Positions 1 to 9,062 of a stretch of 17,938 nt of DNA are shown piece after piece (position 1 is the stretch's first letter; every line of letters starts with the position of its first letter). Position numbers and translations under genes: made by a program. The stretch comes from an uncultured Porphyromonadaceae bacterium (GTDB lineage Bacteria; Bacteroidota; Bacteroidia; Bacteroidales; Muribaculaceae), in contig CAMWIF010000009.1 in NCBI GenBank assembly GCA_947174225.1, forward strand, positions 1 through 17,938, in the 5' to 3' direction. The notes below the pieces were generated by a model. It saw only the letters and a list, made by a program, of their open reading frames with translations, searched no databases and had not been told where the DNA came from.

Positions 1-1964
1 CGCATCGACATCAGCATAAACTCATTGTTGAGATAGTCTTGCCACATAAATTCCTCAGCAAGATTAATGTCTTTAGTGAGGCGCACGTCGCCGGGCAGAC
101 CGAATCCGGAGACGAATACATATCGACCGTCAGCACATTGAAGTATAACTTTGCCATTGCCTCTGTCGATTACTTTGAAACGAGTCTCCGGAGTATCAAC
201 ATCGGCTCCTATGTCGTGCATAAGCCCGTGAGGAGTGGCGTGCATCGGCAGCCCGGTAGCCACATTGATTATACGGAATGTCTTATCGAAAGGAATGTAG
301 CCGTCGCGACTTGCCATCGGTTCCTCTACGGTGAAGTTATCAAATTCCGCATATCCTCCATTCTTACCGTTTTTGTTGAAGGCAAATAGTGACATACGTG
401 CGCCTTGGAATGTGATGAGCTGATAACTGAGTTGCATATCTCCTCCGAGATCTTTGAAAGTCTTTCCATCCGTGGAGTAAGCATAGCGTCCCTTGTCGTT
501 GTCGAAATCGCCTATGAAACGTAGCCAGATCTTATCATCGGTAAGTTTTACGGGCATATCCAAAGTATCGTTATTCAGTTGTTCAAAGCGGCGCAGAATT
601 AGCTTCTTACCCTCTTTCACGATACCTGCCCACGAGCAAGGCACGTTGATATTACCTAATCCGCATACATCACCATCTTTGAGATTCTTGACATCCAATT
701 CTACAGTGGTGATTGACTTCGGACCAATAGCTCGTTGGGTCAATGTGTTTCTTGCCCACATAAGCTGGTCAGCCGGCATAGTATTCAGACGCAGCTTCCC
801 GTTCTTCAGGCTCCACATCTTGTCGTCGGGGTTATGATTCCATTGCCATACGCGACCGAGTGTCTTGCCGTCAAAATTCTCGTTACGCTCGTAGGGAGCG
901 TGGATAGGTTCTGTGTCACGGGCAGCGGTGTTCGGCTTGAGCCAAGTGCGTGGCGCACGTCCGAGATTTCCCTCCAAACCGAGCATAGGCCAACCGTCTT
1001 TCCAAGTTATCGGGGCAAGCGTTACGGTACGTCCGATTGAATGGAAGTCCATCATAAGGAGTGCCCACCACTGACCGTCGGGTGTGGAAACGATGCCTCC
1101 CTGATGAATATTGGAAGCGGCTGTCTTATTCGGGTCGAGAGGACCGATGCTTACCGGATAACCGTCAGGCATAATTCGTCCCTTAATCTCCGTGAGGGGG
1201 GCAGCGTGATAGCCGAAGGTCTCATCAGCGGTTATAACACAGGTCTCATATGGTCCCCAGATACTTTTGGAGCGTGAGCAGAGTGTTCTGCCATTGGGGC
1301 GGTAGTCGGTAGAAATAAGATAATACATATCGTCTATCTTATACATATGATGGCCCTCTCCTACGGCACTTCCGTTTGGAATAATCACACGCTCGGTCTC
1401 TTCAATCGGTCCGCTCATATCAGGTTTCAGTTCGGTACATTTTACCTCTCCATAACCGTGAATGGCATATATCTTGCCATCGTCGTCAAACAATACACTG
1501 AGGTCATATATCTGCCCCTCCATATTGATATGTTTCCAAGGACCCTCTATCTTATCGCTCACATAACATTGGAGTCCTTTCCCGTTGACGTTGCTGTAAA
1601 GATAGAACTTACCGTCGTTATAGCGTATGCACGGTGCCCAGATTCCCTGACCGTATATCTCTTTACCATTCTTTAGAGAAAACGCATCGTCATCGAAATC
1701 GAATCTGTCAAAGCAGTAGGAGATATTCTCCCAGTTTACGAGATCTTTTGAATGGAGTATCACCAATCCCGGCACCGTGTGCATCGTTGTGCCAGCAAGA
1801 TAGTAATCGTCGCCCACTCGTAGAATATCCGGATCGGAAAACTCATCATACATCAAGGGATTGGTATATGTGCCGTTTCCGTTGTCGGCGCTCCAAGAAG
1901 TGGTCTTTGCCATACCTGCCAATGAACCTGCTATGAGAGCCAGACATAAAGCAATTTTTTTCAT
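1..1964 (-). CDS. GH43 family glycoside hydrolase, exported, C-terminus cut by window edge
   Basis: The reading frame is open from an ATG at 1964 to the left edge: 654 codons and no stop. The N-terminus is a signal peptide without a lipobox (MKKIALCLALIAGSLAGMAK), so the protein is probably periplasmic. Residues about 34-345 form a five-bladed GH43 propeller. The expected catalytic residues are visible: Asp44 in FSDPDILR (base), Asp154 in YDLSVLFDDDG (pKa modulator) and Glu203 in VGEGHHMYK (acid). Residues about 360-550 resemble the beta-sandwich found behind many GH43 beta-xylosidase/arabinofuranosidase enzymes. From about 560 a possible beta-trefoil (fascin-like) begins and runs off the window. 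GH43 members cleave alpha-L-arabinofuranosides or beta-xylosides. In this PUL an exo-acting arabinofuranosidase is likely, but a xylosidase is possible. A terminator-like hairpin separates it from the gene before it. Confidence 0.9.
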   Translation of the reverse strand, partial: MKKIALCLALIAGSLAGMAKTTSWSADNGNGTYTNPLMYDEFSDPDILRVGDDYYLAGTTMHTVPGLVILHSKDLVNWENISYCFDRFDFDDDAFSLKNGKEIYGQGIWAPCIRYNDGKFYLYSNVNGKGLQCYVSDKIEGPWKHINMEGQIYDLSVLFDDDGKIYAIHGYGEVKCTELKPDMSGPIEETERVIIPNGSAVGEGHHMYKIDDMYYLISTDYRPNGRTLCSRSKSIWGPYETCVITADETFGYHAAPLTEIKGRIMPDGYPVSIGPLDPNKTAASNIHQGGIVSTPDGQWWALLMMDFHSIGRTVTLAPITWKDGWPMLGLEGNLGRAPRTWLKPNTAARDTEPIHAPYERNENFDGKTLGRVWQWNHNPDDKMWSLKNGKLRLNTMPADQLMWARNTLTQRAIGPKSITTVELDVKNLKDGDVCGLGNINVPCSWAGIVKEGKKLILRRFEQLNNDTLDMPVKLTDDKIWLRFIGDFDNDKGRYAYSTDGKTFKDLGGDMQLSYQLITFQGARMSLFAFNKNGKNGGYAEFDNFTVEEPMASRDGYIPFDKTFRIINVATGLPMHATPHGLMHDIGADVDTPETRFKVIDRGNGKVILQCADGRYVFVSGFGLPGDVRLTKDINLAEEFMWQDYLNNEFMLMSM

Positions 1965-2010
1965 ATTAGAACCGGTTAGTTTGTATGCTTGATAAATGCG
2001 AAATGCTTTC

Positions 2011-2045
2011 TATAAAATTAAGCCCTGACCGAATGGCCAGGGCTT
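2011..2045 (-). terminator. Terminator-like hairpin between the two GH43 genes
   Basis: Read on the minus strand, a 7-bp GC-rich stem (AGCCCTG at one side, CAGGGCT at the other, 2021-2044), extended by one A-T pair, encloses a 10-base apex. It is followed directly by a T-rich stretch (TAATTTTAT, down to 2011). This is the shape of an intrinsic terminator. It lies 51 bases beyond the stop of the endo-arabinanase-like gene and 47 bases before the ATG of the last GH43. The T-tract is interrupted by AA, so read-through is plausible and it may only lower expression of the last gene. The rest of the 131-base gap shows no convincing promoter; an AACCGGTT palindrome sits at 1970-1977. Confidence 0.6.
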
Positions 2046-2095
2046 TGTATCATACCATTAATTTATTGAGGAGATGGCCATACACGAATGAGATC

Positions 2096-4000
2096 TTAAA
2101 TAGATTTTTTGCCCCACCAAGTGGTGTTGGAAAGACCGGCGAATACGATTGTCGCACGACGATTAGCATCCTCCCAATCACATTCACGCTTCAGATAGAG
2201 GTTTACGTCACCTGCCTTCAGTATACCGGAATTCGGATCGAAGCTCCAATCAGCACCGTCCCAAGTGCCACCGTTGATTTTGTGGTCGGCAGTGAGACTC
2301 ATAGCCACTGACTCTTTCATATTGCCATAAGAGTAAGCAAGGTCGATAAGTTCCCAATTGCCGATAAGTTCCTCTTCAGCTATGGCAAGCTGTGGCACTG
2401 CGCCGTAACGCTCGGGAAGCACAAGTGGCCATCCGTCGTTGGTCCATACGATAGAGCGCACATGACCCAACATAAGAGCGTTGCTTGCATCGTTACCATT
2501 TACCCCTGCCGGGAAGCGTGCCTGTGAAGCGTAGAACCAATTGCCTTCACCATCATTAAACACTGTGCAGTGGGAGAAACCTACCCAGCCGTCGGAATTG
2601 GCAAACTTATAGGGATGTGTCACCACGGGTAATGCATCGCCGCCGTTATCTGAGATATTTGTGCCGTTCATATCAAGATACGGACCATCGATATTCTTGG
2701 AACGGGCTACGCGAGTATTGTAGGCCACGTCGAGAGCATCGTAAGCAAGGAACAGATAATAATAACCATCTTTGTAGATTACTTCCGGACCTTCGGAACC
2801 CTGCCAACGGTTGCCTATCTGGCGGGTGGCGATAAGTTTTCCATAGGCGGCTATGTCAGCAGCTGTACCCCAAGGATTACCGAGTTCGGCAGCTACTTTG
2901 CCGGTTTCTGGGTTGAGCTTCACGGCAGCTATACCGCTATGCCAAGAGCCATAGATCATCCAATGCTCGCCGTTGTCGGTAATGATGACAGAGGGGTCGA
3001 TAGCATTGAATTTATAGTAACAGTTGCCCCAGTCAGTGGGAGAGACGTGGAAATCGAGTCCCTTGTCTGAAGCGTTGGTGATGACGTAGCCTTTATCTTC
3101 CCAGCTATTGTTGTCAGCGGGATTGGATGTTTCCATAAGACCGATGAAGGCACGCTCTCCCCAAGAGTTGTCGCCGTCAATAAGACCGGGTACCACGATT
3201 GAGTAGTACATACGATAGAGATTATCGTTCACTTTCACTACGCTCGGTGCCCAGTAGCCGAATTCACCTACAGGTGCCTCAGCTGCCTGAAGCCCCATAC
3301 CTTCACGGATTTCATTCCACTTAGGTATGATCCATTCGGGAAGTTCCTGCATTGTGCCGCCGAGATATTCCCAGTTGATGAGGTCAAGCGAACGACGACC
3401 GTGAAAATGTCCACCCTCCACATGGGCGTTGCCATAGGAAGCGTCGGTCTGGTACATATAATAATATCCGTCGGCTGCCTTCACCACAGAGGGGTCATGC
3501 ACATTGGCAAGGTTCCATTGCGAACGGCTTCCCCAGCCAGCGAAATCAGCATAATAGTCGGGATATTGAGGACCTCTGTAGTGAGCTAACTGCTCTGAGA
3601 GCGAACCCTCGGCAGTAGTGAAAGTAAATTCCTGAGAATACACCACTTCACCCTGGTACTCATTCATAAAGGCACGCACATGATATTCGCGGTCGGGAGC
3701 GAGATCAAGGATTGTAGCCTTGATGGTGTCGCCGCTGATAGTGCCGTCATAGACACTGCCATAGATTGTGGGATTGGCATTCTCGGAGATCACATAACCG
3801 GCGTTGGTATAGCGGGCATCGCTCTTCATATGGAAGAGAGCGGCGAAAGAAGCATATGTGCCACCGCAATCAACTGTCTCCGGGGTCTCGATCACGATTC
3901 CCTGACCGGCTGGATAACTGATCTTGTTGTCGTCGGAGCATGCTCCGAAAAGGAGCATGCCGACGGGCAGGAGTGAATATATTAACTTAGTCTTTTTCAT
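2096..4000 (-). CDS. GH43 endo-alpha-1,5-L-arabinanase-like surface lipoprotein
   Basis: This 634-residue protein has a lipobox (LFGAC, Cys21) followed by SDDNK, acidic residues of the kind that direct Bacteroidota lipoproteins to the cell surface. Residues about 33-130 look like a fibronectin-III-type domain ending in EFTFTTAEG. A GH43 catalytic propeller runs from about 160 to 535. Asp169 in NVHDPSVVK is the likely base, Asp335 in FNAIDPSVI the pKa modulator and Glu403 in GSEGPEVIYK the acid. His477 in GFSHCTVF matches the histidine that arabinanases use at the metal site under the active centre. Residues about 545-634 resemble the beta-barrel found at the end of bacterial arabinanases. The pattern (HDPSV, NAIDPSV, SEGPEV) fits endo-arabinanases better than xylosidases. 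It would cut arabinan backbone outside the cell to feed the SusC/D porins. It starts 19 bases after the susD-like gene, as part of the same operon. A strong hairpin lies within its signal-peptide codons. Confidence 0.9.
   Translation of the reverse strand: MKKTKLIYSLLPVGMLLFGACSDDNKISYPAGQGIVIETPETVDCGGTYASFAALFHMKSDARYTNAGYVISENANPTIYGSVYDGTISGDTIKATILDLAPDREYHVRAFMNEYQGEVVYSQEFTFTTAEGSLSEQLAHYRGPQYPDYYADFAGWGSRSQWNLANVHDPSVVKAADGYYYMYQTDASYGNAHVEGGHFHGRRSLDLINWEYLGGTMQELPEWIIPKWNEIREGMGLQAAEAPVGEFGYWAPSVVKVNDNLYRMYYSIVVPGLIDGDNSWGERAFIGLMETSNPADNNSWEDKGYVITNASDKGLDFHVSPTDWGNCYYKFNAIDPSVIITDNGEHWMIYGSWHSGIAAVKLNPETGKVAAELGNPWGTAADIAAYGKLIATRQIGNRWQGSEGPEVIYKDGYYYLFLAYDALDVAYNTRVARSKNIDGPYLDMNGTNISDNGGDALPVVTHPYKFANSDGWVGFSHCTVFNDGEGNWFYASQARFPAGVNGNDASNALMLGHVRSIVWTNDGWPLVLPERYGAVPQLAIAEEELIGNWELIDLAYSYGNMKESVAMSLTADHKINGGTWDGADWSFDPNSGILKAGDVNLYLKRECDWEDANRRATIVFAGLSNTTWWGKKSI
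3932..3964 (-). repeat. Strong inverted repeat inside the GH43 lipoprotein signal-peptide codons
   Basis: GTCG at 3932-3935 pairs with CGAC at 3961-3964, and GCATGCTCC at 3938-3946 pairs with GGAGCATGC at 3952-3960. The loop is five bases (GAAAA) and there is a two-base bulge, giving 13 paired bases. One arm is itself part of a 12-bp palindrome (GGAGCATGCTCC, 3935-3946 region). In the mRNA the hairpin sits 36 to 68 bases after the A of the start codon, over the lipobox codons. No T-run follows it, so it is not an intrinsic terminator. Seen directly in the sequence; its function is unknown. Confidence 0.75.
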
Positions 4001-4019
4001 GATGAATCAGATTTTACGT

Positions 4020-5774
4020 TTACCAACCGGGGGTCTGGGGGAGCTTGGTCTTGACTTGCTCTTGGTAAGGTATGGGGAAGAAATAGTTCTTTGGAGCGTT
4101 GAACACACGTCTTGGATAGGTCTCGGCAGCGCCGTAGACATACATTGTAGGCTGGTCGGGGTGAATAGTCACACCATAAAGGTTGTAGACCTGCTGATAA
4201 CGGGGAAGGTTCACCTCTGAAGCGGGAGTCTTACCCTCGAAGAGCATCCAGCGACGCTCGTCGAAATAACGGTGGTCTTCGAAGCAAAGCTCGATGCGAC
4301 GCTCGTTTTGGATACGCTCGCGGAGTTCAGCCTGAGTCATGCCGGCATAGGCAGGCATTCCCACGCGGGCACGTACCTGGTTTACATACTGGTAAGCGTC
4401 GTTGGTGCGTCCTGCTTCGTTGAGAGCCTCAGCAGCATTGAGAAGTACTTCGCCGTAGCGGAAGATAGGACATGCCTTCGGGTTGTCAGTCGGGTTATCC
4501 CAGGAGATGTTGGAGACATATTTCTTCACATAATAACCTGTGAGCGTTCCACCGTGGAGACTCTGATAATCGTCGCCCGAGCCGAATGTGATATTCACTT
4601 CACGTCTTTCGTTATTGAGAGCATCACCCCATATAGAACCGTGATGGAAGATAGTTTGCTCAAGACGGGGGTCACGGTTAACATAGGGATTCTGAGGATC
4701 GTATGAGGGGTCTTTGTCAATCGGAAGGCCGTTGCGTGTCTCATAGGCATCCACAAAATTCTGGGTCGGACCTGTACGGCCTACTGATGATTCTTTGCCT
4801 TTGAAACCGCAGGGTGCGAATGACTGTTCGATTCTGCGCTGATTCCATACCGAGCGGCTGAGAATATACTCGTTGTTGTGAATCGGGTTAGTCACGAAGC
4901 AGTCATAGTAGTTTTCTTCCGGATTATTGTCGGCAGTGGTATGCAGACGATAAGGGTTGCTCTGCTGGCTGTTCTTGTTGATGAAGTCAAGACAAGCCTG
5001 TGCAGCCTCGTTCCACCATTCCTGTTTGTTGTCGGGATTGTTCAGCTTTGAAGCACGATATACAAGCGCACGTGCCTTGAGTGCATATGCAGCGGCACCG
5101 TTCACACGACCCCAGTTTTCCTCTTCATTGGAATAGCGGAAAGGAAGGTCATCCTTATACTTGTCACACTCATCAGCAATCCATTTGAGAGCGTCGGCAC
5201 ATTTTGTACGCTCCGGGATAGCCATACCCGGAGAGAGAATAATAGGTGTGCCGTTCTCATCGTCGCCTACGATAGGTATGTCGCCAAACCATGCGGCAAG
5301 ATCCATATGGAAGATTGCACGGAGCACACGTGTCTCGGCAATCCAACGATCATATAGGCGGTTATTGTCGCCCGGCTTCTCACTGTTGCCTATCACTGAA
5401 GGCTTGGCATTGATCATAAACTGATTGCAGGCGCGGATAGCTTTGTAATAGCTGCTCCAGAAACCGGAGGCATATGCATGGCTGGAAGATGAGAAACCGT
5501 CTTCAAGCACTTTGTGCATATTATTTCCCCAATAGCAGATGGCATTGTCGGTCATACAGTCGCGTGATGCCTGATCGCCGCCTCCGATTGCACCGAATGC
5601 ATCGGGCAGATACTCATAGAGCTTTGCCTGGAAACCACGTGTCATGTCGTAGTCGCTGAAGACATTCTCTGCCTGCTGGGTGAGGTCTACCTCCTTGTCG
5701 AGGTAGTCGTTGCAGGAGGCGCCCCCGATTAAGAGGGCGACTGCTGCAGCTATGGAATATAAATTCGTTTTCAT
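4020..5774 (-). CDS. SusD/RagB-like glycan-binding lipoprotein (pair 1)
   Basis: This is a 584-residue outer-membrane lipoprotein of usual SusD length. The lipobox GGASC gives Cys21, followed by NDYLDKEVD. The N-terminal region carries the SusD-like start (QQAENVFSDYDMTRGFQAKLYEYLPD; only the general pattern is meant). The helical TPR core includes FRYGEVLLNAAEALNEAG. The conserved block with ERRIELCFEDHRYFDERRW is at about 488-509, and the protein ends in the family-typical PGW. SusD proteins sit as a lid on the extracellular face of their SusC partner and bind the incoming oligosaccharide. The gene starts 15 bases after the divergent SusC, so the two form a pair. It is not a recent copy of the other SusD in this window: the two sequences differ clearly along most of their length. 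Confidence 0.95.
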   Translation of the reverse strand: MKTNLYSIAAAVALLIGGASCNDYLDKEVDLTQQAENVFSDYDMTRGFQAKLYEYLPDAFGAIGGGDQASRDCMTDNAICYWGNNMHKVLEDGFSSSSHAYASGFWSSYYKAIRACNQFMINAKPSVIGNSEKPGDNNRLYDRWIAETRVLRAIFHMDLAAWFGDIPIVGDDENGTPIILSPGMAIPERTKCADALKWIADECDKYKDDLPFRYSNEEENWGRVNGAAAYALKARALVYRASKLNNPDNKQEWWNEAAQACLDFINKNSQQSNPYRLHTTADNNPEENYYDCFVTNPIHNNEYILSRSVWNQRRIEQSFAPCGFKGKESSVGRTGPTQNFVDAYETRNGLPIDKDPSYDPQNPYVNRDPRLEQTIFHHGSIWGDALNNERREVNITFGSGDDYQSLHGGTLTGYYVKKYVSNISWDNPTDNPKACPIFRYGEVLLNAAEALNEAGRTNDAYQYVNQVRARVGMPAYAGMTQAELRERIQNERRIELCFEDHRYFDERRWMLFEGKTPASEVNLPRYQQVYNLYGVTIHPDQPTMYVYGAAETYPRRVFNAPKNYFFPIPYQEQVKTKLPQTPGW

Positions 5775-5789
5775 ATTGATGTGTCAGGA

Positions 5790-8700
5790 TTAGAAGGTTA
5801 CGTGAAGTCCGAAGCTGAATGTGCGGGTCTTGGGATACCACCAGCAATAAGACATCGGTTTCTCGGGGTCCATACCTTTAGGAAGGTGGCTCCAGTTGGC
5901 GATGTTGTAGGCATTGAAGTAGAAGCGGCACTGGCTCATATGGATCTTCGAAATCAGGCTCTTGGGAAGTGAGTAGCCGAATTCGATGTTACGGAGGCTC
6001 AGATAGTCACCATTCATGATCCAGATGTCGTTTTCGTAAGTGGCATCAGCATCACGGTTAGAGTCGATGTTGTTGAAACTGCCCCAGAGAGGACGCGGAT
6101 ATTTAGCATTGACGTTGCGCGGGTCAGTGGGATCATCAGTATAATAACCCCAGCTGTTCACAACCTCATGCGTGCCCATATTCGACCATCCGGAGAATGT
6201 GGCAGCCGGAGAGATAAACACCGAACGGTTGATGTAGGCTGTCAACACAGTACGGAGGTCAAAACCTGCGTATGCCACATTGATGGCAAGTGAGGGGGTG
6301 AGTTCCGGTATGATGGTGTAGCCTGTAGGGATTTTATCCTTGTTGTCAATGACGCGGTCGCCGTTGAGGTCTTTGAACACTGCTGTACCGAGCTGCTGCT
6401 TACCGCCGGAGTAGGAGTTGTAGGGATATTTCTCCGGATGGTCGATGGCATCTTGTTGGCTGGTGGCGATAAGATTAGGATCGGATGCCCATCCATTGAA
6501 ACGGAATTGGTTCCAGCCGCCGACGGTGCCGTTGAAAGAGCTTTCGTACAAGCCTTGAACAGAGGTATACTCAAATATGGGGCGTCCTGTTTTGCGCTGC
6601 CATTCTACGAGAGGTTCGGTCTCATCCATCTCCGTAATCTTGTTACGGTTCCATGAGAGCTGACCCTCTACAGAATAGGTGACTTTGCCGATACGGTTTG
6701 CATGGCCTATCACAAGCTCCATACCTCTTGTCTCTACCTTGCCATAGGAGTCGCGGGCATAGCTGATACCAAGGATGTCAGGTATGGTGGAACGGTTGAT
6801 AAGGATGTCGGAACGCCACTCTTTGAAGAGGTCAATTGATCCATAGAGACGGCGGTGCCAGATGTCCCAGTCAAGACCGAGGTTGACCATCTTGGAGATC
6901 TCCCAGCGGCTATTGGGGTTACCTGCTACAGATTCCATATAACCCGGCACCCAAGTATTGTTGAAGCCGAAACCATAACCGTTGTTCTGCGCGTAGATCG
7001 ACTGATAGGGATAACGTCCTGCGCCCGTATCGCTCTGTCCTGCCTTACCGTAAGATGCGCGGAACTTCAAGAGGTCGAGATTCGGATTACGGAGGAACTT
7101 CTCGTTGGAGAGTACCCAGCCTGCTGATACACCCCAGAATGTACCCCAACGGTTGTCGGGATCGAAGTTATCATTACCCATACGGGAAATGTTACCTGAG
7201 ATGATATAGCGGTCGTCAAACACGTAGGTAGCCTGTCCGTTCCAGGAAAGGAAACGGTCGGAAGAGTACATCGCGTTGTCGGCAAACGCCTCTCTCATAT
7301 TAAGACGCTGCTGATAGCTACGCACAAATACATTGGCATCCACATGGTGCTTATCGAAGTCGCGGTTGTACTTGAATCCGAAACGTGCATTGAGTGTCCA
7401 TGAGTTGGCACGCTCCTCAGCTGTCGGGTTAGTAAGTTCAGAATAGGTCGTGGTGTTGGTGAGGGTGAAATCCTCTACATTCTGAACGTCCATATTGGCG
7501 TAATCATAGGAATAGGTGTTGATGCTGTTGGTCTGGTTCGAACGGAACACATCAAAAGCATCGAAGCTGACTACGAGGTTTGCCTCAAGACCTTTGGTAA
7601 TGGGGTCGAGATAACCGTTGACCTCGGCAGTTGAGTAGAGTGAACGGCGGCGGTTCTTCTCCTGACCGGCTGACCCGAGCAGACGAGCCGGGTTGTTGGC
7701 GGTGTTGGAGGAGTAGATGTAGCCCTGCGGAGTATAGACCGGTTCCATCGGGTTAGCCTCCACCGCACCGAATGTGGTGAGGTTGAATACGCTGGTAGTC
7801 GGCTGGTTGATGTTATCGATACGTCCGCCGAGGTCAAGACCTACGCGAAGGTATTTGTTGACGTTGATGTCGAGGTTGGAGCGCAGGTTCCAGCGGTTGA
7901 GGATATGCTGCATTGTGTAGCGGTCCATCATGTTGGTCCATTTGCTCTCCCACATACCCTCCTGACGGAGATATGAGAACGACACGTAGTAGCGGGCACG
8001 GTTGTTACCGCCTGAGATTTGAAGGTTAGTCTTCACGATAGGTGCGGTCTCACGATACAGCTCATCAAACCAGTTGGTGTTGAAGTAGCGGTATTTGTCC
8101 ATACCCTCCATCTGCTGGCCGTTGCACACCTGACGGTATTTCTCGATCTGCTCGGCTGAGTACATCGGCTCAAGATCGGAGAGATAACGCACCTGGTTGC
8201 GGGTGAGTGCCATATTATAGGAATCCTGCACCTCCATCTTGTTGGAGAGTGTCTGGAAACCTACCTCCTGAGTGAAGTTGATATGGGTCTTACCTGCCTC
8301 ACCACGTTTTGTGGTGACAAGGATAACGCCGTTGGCGCCACGCATACCGTAAAGGGCGGTGGCGGCGGCATCCTTTAACACTGTCACAGACTCGATAGGG
8401 AAAGCGTCGAGGAATGAGAGGTCACGCTCCACGTCATCGACAATGATGAGAGGGTTACGTGCGCTCTGGTTCATTGTACGGATACCGCGCACATACATCT
8501 GGGTCTCTGTCCAGCCCGGCTCGGATGACCATTCATATGTCTCAACGCCGGGAAGCACTGAGTTGAATGCGTTCTGAAGCACGGTAATAGGATAACGCTG
8601 AAGCTCTTCGCCCGACACTACCGAACGGGAGTCAGTGAGATATTTCTTCTGCTGGGCATTGAACGCAGTCGGGGCAAGATGTGCATAGGGGTCTGTATCC

Positions 8701-9026
8701 GGCTGAAGCACAATGGTGATAGGCTCGGAGAAATCCTCTACGGTATAGATTGCATTAAGATAGCCGGAGCAGGTGGCGTTGACTTCATCGTCATAAGATG
8801 CATCTTTGATGGTGAAGTCGCCGTTCTCATCGGTGAAGACCATCTTGCTCTGCTCTGCAAGATTGACCATTGCACCCGGCACGGGATTACCCTCGGGGTC
8901 TACCACGCGGCCTTTGAGGATGTTGCCCCCACCGGCTGCGAGTGCTGACATACCGCATCCTGCCATCATAGCGACGGCGAGAGCGAGGCGTGCCTTGTTT
9001 GATATATGTTCTATGATGTTGTTCAT
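5790..9026 (-). CDS. SusC/RagA-like TonB-dependent transporter, divergent N-terminus (pair 1)
   Basis: This 1078-residue protein has a signal peptide that probably ends near ALAAGG (about 28-33). A carboxypeptidase-regulatory-like domain follows at about 36-110 (LKGRVVDPEGNPVPGAMV). The plug spans about 130-242 with the SusC signature VTVLKDAAATALYGMRGANG and VTTKRG. A 22-strand barrel follows and ends in the aromatic beta-signal FGLHVTF. It would import oligosaccharides across the outer membrane using TonB energy, together with the SusD that follows 15 bases later. The canonical TonB box (EVVVVGYG), present in the other SusC here, is missing. The equivalent position reads LAPTAFNAQQKK before SVVSGEEL, which aligns with GYGQQKK and SQVNSGDL. 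A MAGC tetrapeptide near residue 24 is an unlikely lipobox. Confidence 0.95.
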   Translation of the reverse strand: MNNIIEHISNKARLALAVAMMAGCGMSALAAGGGNILKGRVVDPEGNPVPGAMVNLAEQSKMVFTDENGDFTIKDASYDDEVNATCSGYLNAIYTVEDFSEPITIVLQPDTDPYAHLAPTAFNAQQKKYLTDSRSVVSGEELQRYPITVLQNAFNSVLPGVETYEWSSEPGWTETQMYVRGIRTMNQSARNPLIIVDDVERDLSFLDAFPIESVTVLKDAAATALYGMRGANGVILVTTKRGEAGKTHINFTQEVGFQTLSNKMEVQDSYNMALTRNQVRYLSDLEPMYSAEQIEKYRQVCNGQQMEGMDKYRYFNTNWFDELYRETAPIVKTNLQISGGNNRARYYVSFSYLRQEGMWESKWTNMMDRYTMQHILNRWNLRSNLDINVNKYLRVGLDLGGRIDNINQPTTSVFNLTTFGAVEANPMEPVYTPQGYIYSSNTANNPARLLGSAGQEKNRRRSLYSTAEVNGYLDPITKGLEANLVVSFDAFDVFRSNQTNSINTYSYDYANMDVQNVEDFTLTNTTTYSELTNPTAEERANSWTLNARFGFKYNRDFDKHHVDANVFVRSYQQRLNMREAFADNAMYSSDRFLSWNGQATYVFDDRYIISGNISRMGNDNFDPDNRWGTFWGVSAGWVLSNEKFLRNPNLDLLKFRASYGKAGQSDTGAGRYPYQSIYAQNNGYGFGFNNTWVPGYMESVAGNPNSRWEISKMVNLGLDWDIWHRRLYGSIDLFKEWRSDILINRSTIPDILGISYARDSYGKVETRGMELVIGHANRIGKVTYSVEGQLSWNRNKITEMDETEPLVEWQRKTGRPIFEYTSVQGLYESSFNGTVGGWNQFRFNGWASDPNLIATSQQDAIDHPEKYPYNSYSGGKQQLGTAVFKDLNGDRVIDNKDKIPTGYTIIPELTPSLAINVAYAGFDLRTVLTAYINRSVFISPAATFSGWSNMGTHEVVNSWGYYTDDPTDPRNVNAKYPRPLWGSFNNIDSNRDADATYENDIWIMNGDYLSLRNIEFGYSLPKSLISKIHMSQCRFYFNAYNIANWSHLPKGMDPEKPMSYCWWYPKTRTFSFGLHVTF

Positions 9027-9062
9027 TGTGGTTTCGAATTTTTCAAATGGAAAAACTTAAGG

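Noticed and set aside
8955..8966. Lipobox-like MAGC in the divergent SusC signal peptide
   Set aside because: SusC proteins are barrels, not lipoproteins; a signal peptidase I site (ALAA) follows and the -3 position Met is unfavourable.
9039..9055. AT-rich inverted repeat (TTTTTC / GAAAAA) between the two SusC/D pairs
   Set aside because: Only six A/T-dominated pairs in an AT-rich gap, with no T-tail in the right place; too weak to call a terminator or processing site.
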